Shown here: positions 1 to 7,054 of the stretch, in pieces
Layout: the number at the start of each line of letters is the position of its first letter
How positions within the stretch are numbered: the stretch's first letter is position 1
Assembly (NCBI RefSeq): GCF_936928535.1
Contig: NZ_CAKZHY010000172.1
Location: 62,001 to 126,000, forward strand
Origin: an uncultured Bradyrhizobium sp.
GTDB lineage: Bacteria; Pseudomonadota; Alphaproteobacteria; Rhizobiales; Xanthobacteraceae
Direction of reading: 5' to 3'
DNA length: 64,000 nucleotides
The notes under the pieces: generated by a model
The model's input: only the letters and a program-made list of their open reading frames with translations
Database searches by the model: none
Told to the model about the DNA's origin: nothing
Translations under genes and position numbers: made by a program

Positions 1-653
1 GCGAGCGACAGCAGCACCAGGCCGACCAGCGCCTTGGCCGGCCCGAGCGCCAGCGCAAGCATGAGCGTCCCAATTGCGAAAGCGATGGCCACACTGCGGC
101 CCGGCGGCGCTCCCGCACCCGCCGCAAGTCCGTCGCGGCGCGCCGGGGGCACCAGCGACATGAAAGCCGGCACGCCCGCGCGGGCCGCGGCATGAGCTGC
201 GCAGAGAGCCAGCATCACGGCCCAGGGACTTGCGATCGCGGCCAGCGCGCTCCAGCGCAGGCCGAATGAGAGGATGAGCGCGCAGACACCATAGCTGCCG
301 ATCCGGCTGTCGCGCATGATCTCGAGCTTGCGTTCGCGCGTCCGGCCGCCGCCGAGCCCGTCGGCGGTATCGGCAAGCCCATCCTCGTGCAGCGCGCCGG
401 TGATGAGGGTGGTCGTCGCGAGTGACAGCAGGGCGGCGAGGTCCGGCGCCAGTCCGACGCGAATGGCGACCTTGTAGACGAAAGCGCCCGCGAGCCCCAC
501 CAGCAATCCCGCGACCGGCAGCGCCCAGGTCGCGCGCGCGAGGACGCCTTCGCCCGCCGGCTTCGACGAGGCCATTGGAACGATCGTGACGAAGGACGCC
601 GCGATCCTGAGATCGGCGATGAGGTCCTTCAGAATGTCGACGCGCGCGATCAT
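1..653 (-). CDS. cobS: Adenosylcobinamide-GDP ribazoletransferase (cobalamin synthase) CobS, C-terminal part beyond window
   Basis: Integral membrane enzyme that joins alpha-ribazole (phosphate) to adenosylcobinamide-GDP, the last assembly step of the cobalamin lower loop. Read leftward from the ATG at 653-651 the protein begins MIARVDILKDLIADLRIA. It continues through several hydrophobic helices and the family's acidic motif LHEDGLADTADG, which binds divalent metal. The frame stays open to base 1, so about 217 residues are visible and the C-terminus lies outside the window. Its ATG overlaps the TGA of cobU (ATGA), so the two are translationally coupled. The name is that of the pathway enzyme; it is not the cobaltochelatase CobS subunit of some naming schemes. 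Confidence 0.9.
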   Translation of the reverse strand, partial: MIARVDILKDLIADLRIAASFVTIVPMASSKPAGEGVLARATWALPVAGLLVGLAGAFVYKVAIRVGLAPDLAALLSLATTTLITGALHEDGLADTADGLGGGRTRERKLEIMRDSRIGSYGVCALILSFGLRWSALAAIASPWAVMLALCAAHAAARAGVPAFMSLVPPARRDGLAAGAGAPPGRSVAIAFAIGTLMLALALGPAKALVGLVLLSL

Positions 654-1153
654 TTCAGTTTCATCGGCAGGCCGGCGACGATGAACTCGACCTCGTCGGC
701 AACACCAGCGATCGTCTGATTCATGATCCCCGCGGCGTCGCGAAAGCTGCGGGCCAGCGCGTTGTCGGGCACGATGCCAAGGCCAACCTCGTTGGTAACG
801 AAGACGGCGGGGCTCTCGAGGCGGGGCAGGGCGGCGGCAAGTTCGCTCACCTCGTGCTCCCAGTCGCGCTCCGCATGCATCAGATTGGAGAGCCACAGCG
901 TCAGGCAGTCGACAAGCCGTGCGCCGCCGCCGTCGGTTGCGACCAGCGCACCCACGAGATCGAGCGGGACCTCGCGCTCGATCCAGCCGGTTCCACGCCG
1001 CGCGCGATGCTTTGCGATGCGCGCGTCCATCTCCGCATCGAGCGCCTCGGCCGTCGCGACATAGACGGGCTGCCCGGGAAAAGCGCGCGTACGCATTTCC
1101 GCACGCTTGCTCTTGCCCGATCGCGCTCCACCCGTGATCAAGATGACGGCCAC
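650..1153 (-). CDS. cobU: Bifunctional adenosylcobinamide kinase / adenosylcobinamide-phosphate guanylyltransferase
   Basis: Phosphorylates adenosylcobinamide and transfers GMP to it, making the substrate for CobS. The 167-residue protein starts with a P-loop, GGARSGKS (residues 8-15), and has the family motifs DCLTLWLSN and TNEVGLGIVP. Its length is normal for the family (about 170-180). The start is a GTG (1153-1151) preceded by a good AGGAGA ribosome binding site. It lies first in a leftward cobU-cobS pair and is divergent from cobD. In the Pseudomonas denitrificans naming the gene is cobP. Confidence 0.93.
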   Translation of the reverse strand: MAVILITGGARSGKSKRAEMRTRAFPGQPVYVATAEALDAEMDARIAKHRARRGTGWIEREVPLDLVGALVATDGGGARLVDCLTLWLSNLMHAERDWEHEVSELAAALPRLESPAVFVTNEVGLGIVPDNALARSFRDAAGIMNQTIAGVADEVEFIVAGLPMKLK

Positions 1154-1274
1154 AAAAATCTCCTGTGGGCCTGACTAATCACCAAACGCGGCCAAAGACA
1201 AAGCCGAAATCAGCCCGACAGGGGCTTGCGCTCGCCCCCCGCTTTGCGCAACAGGGGCGGGACAGGAGGCAGGC
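1154..1274. promoter_or_regulatory. Divergent intergenic region between cobU and cobD
   Basis: This 121-bp gap must hold the promoters of the leftward cobU-cobS and rightward cobD-cobC units. I see ribosome binding sites for both genes (AGGAGA for cobU on the minus strand, AGGAGGC at 1264-1270 for cobD). There is no cobalamin-riboswitch core (no GCCACTG box), so these two units appear not to share the riboswitch control of the main operon. Confidence 0.4.
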
Positions 1275-2216
1275 GTGGGCTTTGCGGGCGCGATGGTGGT
1301 GGCGATGGCGGTGGATGCCCTCATGGGCTGGCCGTCGTGGCTGTTCGCGCGGATCGGTCACCTCGTGACGTGGCTCGGCCGGCTGATTGCGGTCATCGAC
1401 GCCAGCTGGAATCGGGATTCCGACTTGCCCGCGCTCCGGCGCGCCGCGGGCATTGCTGGCGCGCTTCTGGTCATTGCGATCTCTATTGGTCTTGGTTGGG
1501 TGCTCCAGTCCTTGTTACCTTCAGGCTGGATCCAGCTCGTGCTGGTCGGTGTCCTCGCCTGGCCGCTGGTCGCGCTGCGTTCGCTGCATGATCATGTCGC
1601 TGCCGTCGGCAAGCCTCTACTGGGCGGCGATATCGCCGGCGCACGCGAGGCGGTCTCGCGTATCGTCGGCCGCGATCCTGCAGCGCTCGATGAAGCCGGC
1701 ATCGCGCGTGCCGCGATCGAGAGCCTCGCGGAGAACACCTCCGACGGCATCGTCGCGCCAATATTCTGGGGCGCACTGTTCGGCTTGCCCGGCATTTTCG
1801 GCTACAAGGCGATCAACACGCTGGACTCCATGATCGGCCATCGCAGTGAACGCCACGAAGCGTTCGGCTGGGCTGCGGCGCGCATCGACGATGTCGCCAA
1901 TTTCATTCCGGCGCGCCTGACCGGCTTTCTGTTCGTGCTGCTGGCGCCGCGGCGATCGGAGGCACTGTCGTGCATGACGCGCGATGCGCACCGCCACCGT
2001 TCGCCCAATGCCGGTTGGCCGGAAGCGGCGATGGCCGGCGCGCTCGGTGTGCGGCTTTCTGGTCCCCGTATCTATCATGGCGCCGTCACAAAAGAGCCCT
2101 GGCTCAACGAGGGCGCGCGCGATCCGCTTGCGGCCGATATCAGCGAGGGATTGGCGGTTTACCGTCGCGCCATGTTGCTGCTCGCGGGTCTGCTTGCGAT
2201 CCTGGCCTTCGCGTGA
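1275..2216 (+). CDS. cobD: Adenosylcobinamide-phosphate synthase, membrane protein CbiB/CobD
   Basis: Attaches the aminopropanol (phosphate) arm to adenosylcobyric acid in the inner membrane. The 313-residue protein has the CbiB-family hydrophobic segments and the conserved blocks ENTSDGIVAPIFW and FGYKAINTLDSMIGHR. The start is GTG with AGGAGGC four bases upstream; in-frame ATGs farther in would remove the first membrane helix. Its TGA overlaps a GTG of the next gene (GTGA), indicating coupling to the threonine-phosphate decarboxylase that supplies the aminopropanol moiety. Confidence 0.92.
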   Translation: MGFAGAMVVAMAVDALMGWPSWLFARIGHLVTWLGRLIAVIDASWNRDSDLPALRRAAGIAGALLVIAISIGLGWVLQSLLPSGWIQLVLVGVLAWPLVALRSLHDHVAAVGKPLLGGDIAGAREAVSRIVGRDPAALDEAGIARAAIESLAENTSDGIVAPIFWGALFGLPGIFGYKAINTLDSMIGHRSERHEAFGWAAARIDDVANFIPARLTGFLFVLLAPRRSEALSCMTRDAHRHRSPNAGWPEAAMAGALGVRLSGPRIYHGAVTKEPWLNEGARDPLAADISEGLAVYRRAMLLLAGLLAILAFA

Positions 2217-2227
2217 AAGAACAGGGC

Positions 2228-3193
2228 ATGCGCGAGCACGGTGGAAATCTCGATCTGGCCCAGCAGCGTTTTGGTGGGCGCGCGGAAGACTGGATCGATT
2301 TGTCGACCGGGATCAACCGGCTGCCTTATCCCGTCGGCGAGATCGCCGCGCATCATTGGCAGGCGCTGCCGTCGCGATCCGAGATCGATACCCTGCATCA
2401 GGCCGCGCGACAGGCTTACAGGACAACCGCACCTATTGTCGCGATCGGCGGCGCACAAGCCGCCATTCAGCTGCTGCCGCAGCTTGCCCCGCGCGGCCGG
2501 GCCCGCATTCTCGCGCCGACCTACAACGAATATGCCCCCGTTCTGGCAGTCTCCGGATGGGAGATCGAGGAGGTGAGGGAGCTTGACGCGCTGGCGGGAG
2601 CAAACCTCGCCATCGTCGTCAATCCCAACAATCCCGACGGCCGCCGTCATGCGCCGAAGGATCTGCTCGCGCTATTGCCGCGCGTCGGCTACCTCGTCAT
2701 CGACGAGAGCTTTGCAGATGCTACTCCCGAACTCTCGCTCGCCTCGGAAGCCGGGCGGCCGGGGCTGCTGATCCTGCGCTCGTTCGGGAAGTTCTATGGC
2801 CTTGCCGGTCTGCGGCTCGGCTTCGCACTCGGCCATGCTGATAACATCGGTCAGCTTGCGGTAGCGTCAGGCCCGTGGCCGGTATCGGGCGCCGCGATCG
2901 CGATCGGTTGCCGCGCCTTGCGGGATGAGGCTTGGGCCAAGGCGACGTTAGCGCGGCTCGCACGCGACTGCGTTCGTCTTGACGCGATGGTGCAGGCGCA
3001 AGGCTGGCAGCTGATCGGCGGCGGGCCGCTGTTTCGTCTTTACGAGACGCCTGATGGGCTTGCCACGCAGGAAAAACTCGCGCGTGGCCAAATCTGGTCG
3101 CGCGTCTTCGCGCAAAATCCGACATGGCTGCGGCTCGGGCTTCCCGGCGCTGAGGCTGAATGGGAACGCCTTGCCGAGGTGCTAGCGCGCTAG
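2228..3193 (+). CDS. cobC: Threonine-phosphate decarboxylase (PLP-dependent)
   Basis: Makes (R)-1-amino-2-propanol phosphate for the nucleotide loop. It is an aminotransferase class I/II fold: N-terminal HGGN...W.DLSTGINR, a central NPNNPDGR motif, and the PLP-lysine region RSFGKFYGLAGLRLG. I chose the ATG at 2228 (MREHGGNLDLA), where similarity to the family begins. A GTG at 2213 overlapping the cobD stop is an alternative that adds five residues. The length of about 321 residues is normal. It converges with cobQ and the two coding ends overlap by 12 bases. The longer open frame upstream to 1970 runs through cobD and is not used. Confidence 0.88.
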   Translation: MREHGGNLDLAQQRFGGRAEDWIDLSTGINRLPYPVGEIAAHHWQALPSRSEIDTLHQAARQAYRTTAPIVAIGGAQAAIQLLPQLAPRGRARILAPTYNEYAPVLAVSGWEIEEVRELDALAGANLAIVVNPNNPDGRRHAPKDLLALLPRVGYLVIDESFADATPELSLASEAGRPGLLILRSFGKFYGLAGLRLGFALGHADNIGQLAVASGPWPVSGAAIAIGCRALRDEAWAKATLARLARDCVRLDAMVQAQGWQLIGGGPLFRLYETPDGLATQEKLARGQIWSRVFAQNPTWLRLGLPGAEAEWERLAEVLAR

Positions 3194-4630
3194 CGCGAGC
3201 AGGCCTTCGACGTCGAGATGCTTCTCGATGTGGTCGGCCAGCGCATCAAGCGCGCTTTCGACCCTGGCGTGATAGGGCTCTTCGCCTGCGGGAATGTCGA
3301 GCCTCGCCAGATACGCCCTGCGAAATTCGTCCGACGTGAACAGGCCGTGCAGATAGCTGCCCTGCACGCGTCCATCGTGCGAGATCGCGCCTTCGGGCTC
3401 GCCGTTCAGTGTCGCGAACGGCCGCGCGCGGTCTGGCCCATCGGTGCGGCCGATATGGATTTCGTAGGCCTGAATCGGCTGATTGGTCGCCGCGTGAACG
3501 GCTGCAACACGCGTCAGCGTCTTCTGCGGACTCATCACCGTTTCAACGTCCAGTAATCCGAGGCCCGGCGTATCACCGGCGGGTCCCTCGATACCGTCAG
3601 GATCGGTCACGCTGCGTCCGAGCATCTGATATCCACCACAGAGGCCGAGCACATGGCCGCCCCGGCGGTGATGCGCGAGCAGGTCGATGTCCCAACCCTG
3701 CGCGCGCAAAAAGGCGAGGTCGCCGCGGGTGGATTTCGAGCCGGGAATGATGACAAGCCTGACATCGCCGGGGATCGCTTCGCCCGGACGCACCATCACG
3801 AGATCGACTGAAGGCTCGAGCTTGAGCGGATCGAGATCGTCGAAATTGGCGATTCGGGACAGCGCGAGGCAGGCGATCTTGGTCTGACCCGGCTTGCGTG
3901 CATCGCGCAGACCCAGTGCATCCTCGGCCGGCAGTTCGCCGGCGCGCGAAAACCATGGCAGCACGCCGAGGCCGCGCCATTCCGTCTTCGCTTCGATCAG
4001 CCTGTAGCCGTCGTCGAACAGCGTGGGATCGCCGCGGAATTTGTTGATGACGAAACCCTTGATCATCGCGGCATCGTCAGGATCGATCACGGTCTTGATG
4101 CCGACGAGTTGTGCGATGACGCCGCCGCGGTCGATGTCGCCGACCAGCACGACAGGCACATCGGCCTTACGAGCAAAGCCCATATTGGCGATGTCGGCCT
4201 TGCGCAGATTCACTTCGGCCGGGCTGCCGGCGCCTTCGACCAGCACCAGATCCGCGCGTGCCTTCAGCCGCTCAAAGCTTTCCAGCACCGCGCCCATCAG
4301 CGAGGGCTTCATCGCCGCGTATTCACGCGCTCGCGCGGTCGCGATGCGCTTGCCCTGCACGATGATCTGCGCGCCGACATCGGTCTCGGGCTTGAGCAGG
4401 ACCGGATTCATGTCGGTGTGCGGCTCGACGCGGGCGGCGAGCGCCTGCAGCGCCTGCGCGCGGCCGATCTCGCCGCCATCGACGGTGACTGCGGCATTGT
4501 TCGACATGTTCTGCGGCTTGAACGGAAGCACGCGCAAGCCGCGGCGCGTGAACGCGCGCGCGAAGCCGGCGACGATGAGCGACTTGCCCACGTCCGAGCC
4601 GGCCCCCTGGATCATCAGCGCGCGTGCCAT
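3182..4630 (-). CDS. cobQ: Cobyric acid synthase, glutamine-hydrolysing
   Basis: Amidates positions b, d, e and g of adenosylcobyrinic acid a,c-diamide with ammonia from glutamine. It has 482 residues, typical of the family: an N-terminal dethiobiotin-synthetase-like ATPase (QGAGSDVGKS, then PFKPQNMSNNA) and a C-terminal triad-type amidotransferase with the nucleophile Cys in LGLCGGYQMLG and the His in GSYLHGLF. It starts only 5 bases after the cobO stop, so cobO-cobQ form a leftward operon. No clear separate ribosome binding site is visible, which points to translational coupling. Confidence 0.95.
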   Translation of the reverse strand: MARALMIQGAGSDVGKSLIVAGFARAFTRRGLRVLPFKPQNMSNNAAVTVDGGEIGRAQALQALAARVEPHTDMNPVLLKPETDVGAQIIVQGKRIATARAREYAAMKPSLMGAVLESFERLKARADLVLVEGAGSPAEVNLRKADIANMGFARKADVPVVLVGDIDRGGVIAQLVGIKTVIDPDDAAMIKGFVINKFRGDPTLFDDGYRLIEAKTEWRGLGVLPWFSRAGELPAEDALGLRDARKPGQTKIACLALSRIANFDDLDPLKLEPSVDLVMVRPGEAIPGDVRLVIIPGSKSTRGDLAFLRAQGWDIDLLAHHRRGGHVLGLCGGYQMLGRSVTDPDGIEGPAGDTPGLGLLDVETVMSPQKTLTRVAAVHAATNQPIQAYEIHIGRTDGPDRARPFATLNGEPEGAISHDGRVQGSYLHGLFTSDEFRRAYLARLDIPAGEEPYHARVESALDALADHIEKHLDVEGLLALAR

Positions 4631-4635
4631 GGATG

Positions 4636-5295
4636 TCAGAACTCGACGCCGGCCTGCGCCTTGATGCCGGAGCGGAACGGATGCTTCACTAGCGTCATCT
4701 CGGTGACGAGATCGGCGATCTCGATCAGCTCGTCCTTGGCGTTGCGACCGGTGAGCACGACATGCGTCATTGGCGGCTTCGAGGTCTTCAGGAAATCGAC
4801 CACCTCGGCGATGTCGAGATAGTCGTAACGCAGCGCGATGTTGATCTCGTCGAGCACGACCATGCGCAGCCGTTCATCCGAGATCAGCTCCTTCGCCTTC
4901 TCCCAGCCGGCGCGCGCCGCCGCGATGTCGCGGGCGCGGTCTTGCGTTTCCCAGGTAAAGCCTTCGCCCATGGCGTGGAACTGGCAGAGCTCGCCGAAAT
5001 GGCCGGTGAGGAGGCGTCGCTCGCCGGTATCCCAGGCGCCCTTGATGAACTGCACCACCGCACATGGGAAGCCATGGGCGACGCAGCGCACGATCATGCC
5101 GAAGGCCGATGACGACTTGCCCTTGCCGGCGCCGGTGTGGACGATGATGAGGCCTTTTTCGCCGCTCTTGGTCGCCATGATCTTGTCGCGAGCGACCTTG
5201 ATCTTCGCCATTTTGGCAGCGTGCTTCGCGTCAGTCTTCGCGTCAGTCTTGGCGTCGGTTTCGTCGGCCGTTTGGGTCTCCGGTTCAGGCGTCAT
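4636..5295 (-). CDS. cobO: Corrinoid adenosyltransferase (cob(I)alamin type, CobO/BtuR family)
   Basis: Transfers the 5'-deoxyadenosyl group from ATP to reduced cobalt. The 219-residue protein has the P-loop HTGAGKGKSS and the family blocks VQFIKGAWDTGER and VVLDEINIAL. The start chosen is the ATG at 5295-5293 with AAGGA nearby upstream; the longer open frame to 5598 runs antisense through the riboswitch. The first ~35 residues are acidic/lysine-rich with a T/D-A-K repeat encoded by three tandem 12-bp units (5224-5259); they precede the catalytic core and are probably a flexible extension. Confidence 0.94.
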   Translation of the reverse strand: MTPEPETQTADETDAKTDAKTDAKHAAKMAKIKVARDKIMATKSGEKGLIIVHTGAGKGKSSSAFGMIVRCVAHGFPCAVVQFIKGAWDTGERRLLTGHFGELCQFHAMGEGFTWETQDRARDIAAARAGWEKAKELISDERLRMVVLDEINIALRYDYLDIAEVVDFLKTSKPPMTHVVLTGRNAKDELIEIADLVTEMTLVKHPFRSGIKAQAGVEF

Positions 5296-5313
5296 TGGTT
5301 CCGGTCCTTCGGC

Positions 5314-5342
5314 TTGACAAGAGGCGGCCGGGGGCAAATGGT
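5314..5342 (+). promoter_or_regulatory. Possible promoter of the riboswitch-led cob operon
   Basis: A perfect TTGACA at 5314-5319 lies just upstream of the cobalamin riboswitch. The -10 at the expected distance (about 5337-5342, AATGGT) is weak, so this is only a candidate. Confidence 0.4.
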
Positions 5343-5350
5343 GGCCCGGC

Positions 5351-5540
5351 GTTGGTTCCTGTCCTATGACAGGCGAAGAGGGAATGCGATAGGGTCCGAA
5401 TCGGCAAGATTTGGGTCCAAAATGCAGCCGCCCCCGCGACCGTGACCGGAGAGATGCCCAAAGCCACTGATCCCCAGGGATCGGGAAGGCGGGGATCGAA
5501 GGGGAAACCCTGCTCCGCAAGCCGGGAGACCTGCCAGCGC
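5351..5540 (+). ncRNA. Cobalamin (AdoCbl) riboswitch upstream of DUF1636-cobW-cobN operon
   Basis: The full set of conserved riboswitch blocks is present in order. They are GGTTCC (5354 on), GGGAATGCG, the core GCAGCCGCCCCCGC, the B12 box GCCACTG (5463-5469), GGGAAGGC, and GGAGACCTGCC near 5525-5535. It lies on the plus strand in the 353-bp gap between the divergent cobO and the DUF1636 gene. Repression of the long cob operon by adenosylcobalamin is expected from family knowledge. Confidence 0.93.
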
Positions 5541-5598
5541 GGACGATTTTTGGACCGGCGGACGGGGTGTTCCGCGACGGGGAAACGGGCCTTCGCAA

Positions 5599-5626
5599 GG
5601 GAGGTTCGTGAGCCTCTTCGCCTCCC
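5599..5626 (+). promoter_or_regulatory. Stem-loop between riboswitch and first gene
   Basis: GGGAGG (5599-5604) can pair with CCTCCC (5621-5626), and an alternative GAGG/CCTC pairing exists inside it. The stem lies 23 bases before the ATG at 5649 and has no T-run after it. It therefore looks more like an expression-platform element that affects translation initiation than an intrinsic terminator. Confidence 0.4.
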
Positions 5627-5648
5627 GCTGTTACTTCTGGAAGAGGCG

Positions 5649-6023
5649 ATGACTGTCACACTGCATGTCTGCATCACCTGCAAAGCCGGGCAGACGCTCG
5701 GCGAGGGCGAGGTCACGCCCGGCAAGCGCCTGCATGGCGCAATCCTCGAAGCCGGCGTGCCCGAGGGCGTAACCGTGATTCCCGTCGAATGCCTGTCGGC
5801 ATGCAGCCAGGGCTGCTCGGTTGCGCTCAGTGCGCCAGGCCGCTGGTCCTATGTCTATGGCCGCCTCTCGGATGCCAACGCGCAGGACGTGGTCGCGGGC
5901 GCTGCCGCCTATGCCGCCGCACCCGATGGCCTCGTCCCCTGGCGCAGCCGTCCCGAAATCTTCCGCAAGCAGTCGCTTGCGCGCATTCCCCCCATCGCTG
6001 CGTTGCCGGAGGCTGCCGAATGA
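5649..6023 (+). CDS. DUF1636 metal-binding (ferredoxin-like) protein
   Basis: Small cytoplasmic protein of 124 residues with five cysteines (Cys8, Cys11, Cys48, Cys52, Cys56; motifs CITC and CLSACSQGC). The arrangement resembles thioredoxin-like [2Fe-2S] ferredoxins or metal-binding proteins. The family is regularly found next to cobW in alphaproteobacterial B12 clusters but has no established function that I know of; a role in cobalt handling or electron supply is inference. It is the first gene after the riboswitch, and its TGA overlaps the ATG of cobW. The start is the ATG at 5649 with GAAGAGG upstream. Confidence 0.8.
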   Translation: MTVTLHVCITCKAGQTLGEGEVTPGKRLHGAILEAGVPEGVTVIPVECLSACSQGCSVALSAPGRWSYVYGRLSDANAQDVVAGAAAYAAAPDGLVPWRSRPEIFRKQSLARIPPIAALPEAAE

Positions 6024-7054
6024 ACTCGCTCGCAAAGGTCCCTGTGACTGTCGTCACCGGCTTTCTCGGCTCCGGCAAGACGACGCTGATCCAGCATCTG
6101 CTGAGCAATCCCAATGGCAAGAAGCTCGCGGTGCTCGTCAACGAGTTCGGCAGCGAGGGCGTCGACGGCGAGATCCTGAAATCCTGCGCCGACGCCAACT
6201 GCCCGGAAGAGAATATCGTCGAGCTCGCCAATGGCTGCATCTGCTGCACCGTTGCCGACGATTTCATTCCGACCATGGAGCAGCTTTTGGCGCGGCCGGT
6301 GCGGCCCGATCATATCCTGATCGAGACCTCGGGCCTCGCGCTGCCAAAGCCGCTGCTGAAGGCGTTCGACTGGCCGGAGATCCGCTCGCGCATCACGGTT
6401 GATGGCGTGATTGCGCTCGCCGATGCCGAGGCTGTCGCCGCCGGCCGTTTCGCGCCGGATCCGGATGCGATCGAAGCGCAACGCGCTGCGGACGAAAATC
6501 TCGATCACGAGACGCCGCTGTCCGAAGTGTTCGAGGATCAGATCGCCTGCGCCGATATCGTGCTGCTGACCAAGGCCGATCTCGCTGGAGCCGCCGGCAT
6601 CGAGGCCGCCAAGGCTGTGATCACCGCCGAGATGCCGCGCCGCGTGCCGATGCTGCCGATCACCGACGGCGCGATCGATGCGCGCGTCATCCTCGGCCTC
6701 AACGCTGCCGCCGAGGACGATCTTGCCGCGCGTCCCTCGCATCACGACGGCGAGGAAGAACACGAGCATGATGATTTCAATTCTGTCGTGATCGACCTCC
6801 CCGAAGTGACCGACGTCGATGCGCTGGTTGCGTCAGTGCAGAAGCTGGCGCGTGAGCAGAACGTGCTGCGTGCCAAGGGCTATATCGCGGTCGCGGGCAA
6901 GCCGATGCGGCTGCTCTTGCAAGCGGTCGGCGAGCGCGTGCGCCACCAGTTCGACAAGCCCTGGGGCGCAAGCGCCAGGCGATCGAAGCTCGTCGTGATC
7001 GGCGAGCACGGCGATATCGATGAAACCGCAATAAGGGCGGGATTGGGAGTCTGA
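6020..7054 (+). CDS. cobW: CobW-family metallochaperone GTPase
   Basis: G3E-family GTPase thought to deliver cobalt for corrin synthesis. The 344-residue protein has Walker A GFLGSGKT (residues 14-21), the metal-binding GCICC motif (72-76), LIETSGLALP, and a guanine-specificity motif TKAD. A histidine/acid-rich stretch (HHDGEEEHEHD) lies between the GTPase and C-terminal domains and could bind metal. The start ATG overlaps the DUF1636 stop; the stop overlaps the cobN start (TGATG). The position directly before the chelatase subunit CobN supports a cobalt-supply role. Confidence 0.94.
   Translation: MNSLAKVPVTVVTGFLGSGKTTLIQHLLSNPNGKKLAVLVNEFGSEGVDGEILKSCADANCPEENIVELANGCICCTVADDFIPTMEQLLARPVRPDHILIETSGLALPKPLLKAFDWPEIRSRITVDGVIALADAEAVAAGRFAPDPDAIEAQRAADENLDHETPLSEVFEDQIACADIVLLTKADLAGAAGIEAAKAVITAEMPRRVPMLPITDGAIDARVILGLNAAAEDDLAARPSHHDGEEEHEHDDFNSVVIDLPEVTDVDALVASVQKLAREQNVLRAKGYIAVAGKPMRLLLQAVGERVRHQFDKPWGASARRSKLVVIGEHGDIDETAIRAGLGV

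Noticed and set aside
1970..2227. N-terminal extension of the threonine-phosphate decarboxylase
   Set aside because: Runs through the coding end of cobD in another frame; family similarity starts at about 2228.
5296..5598. N-terminal extension of cobO to 5598
   Set aside because: It is antisense to the riboswitch, and a normal start with ribosome binding site exists at 5295.
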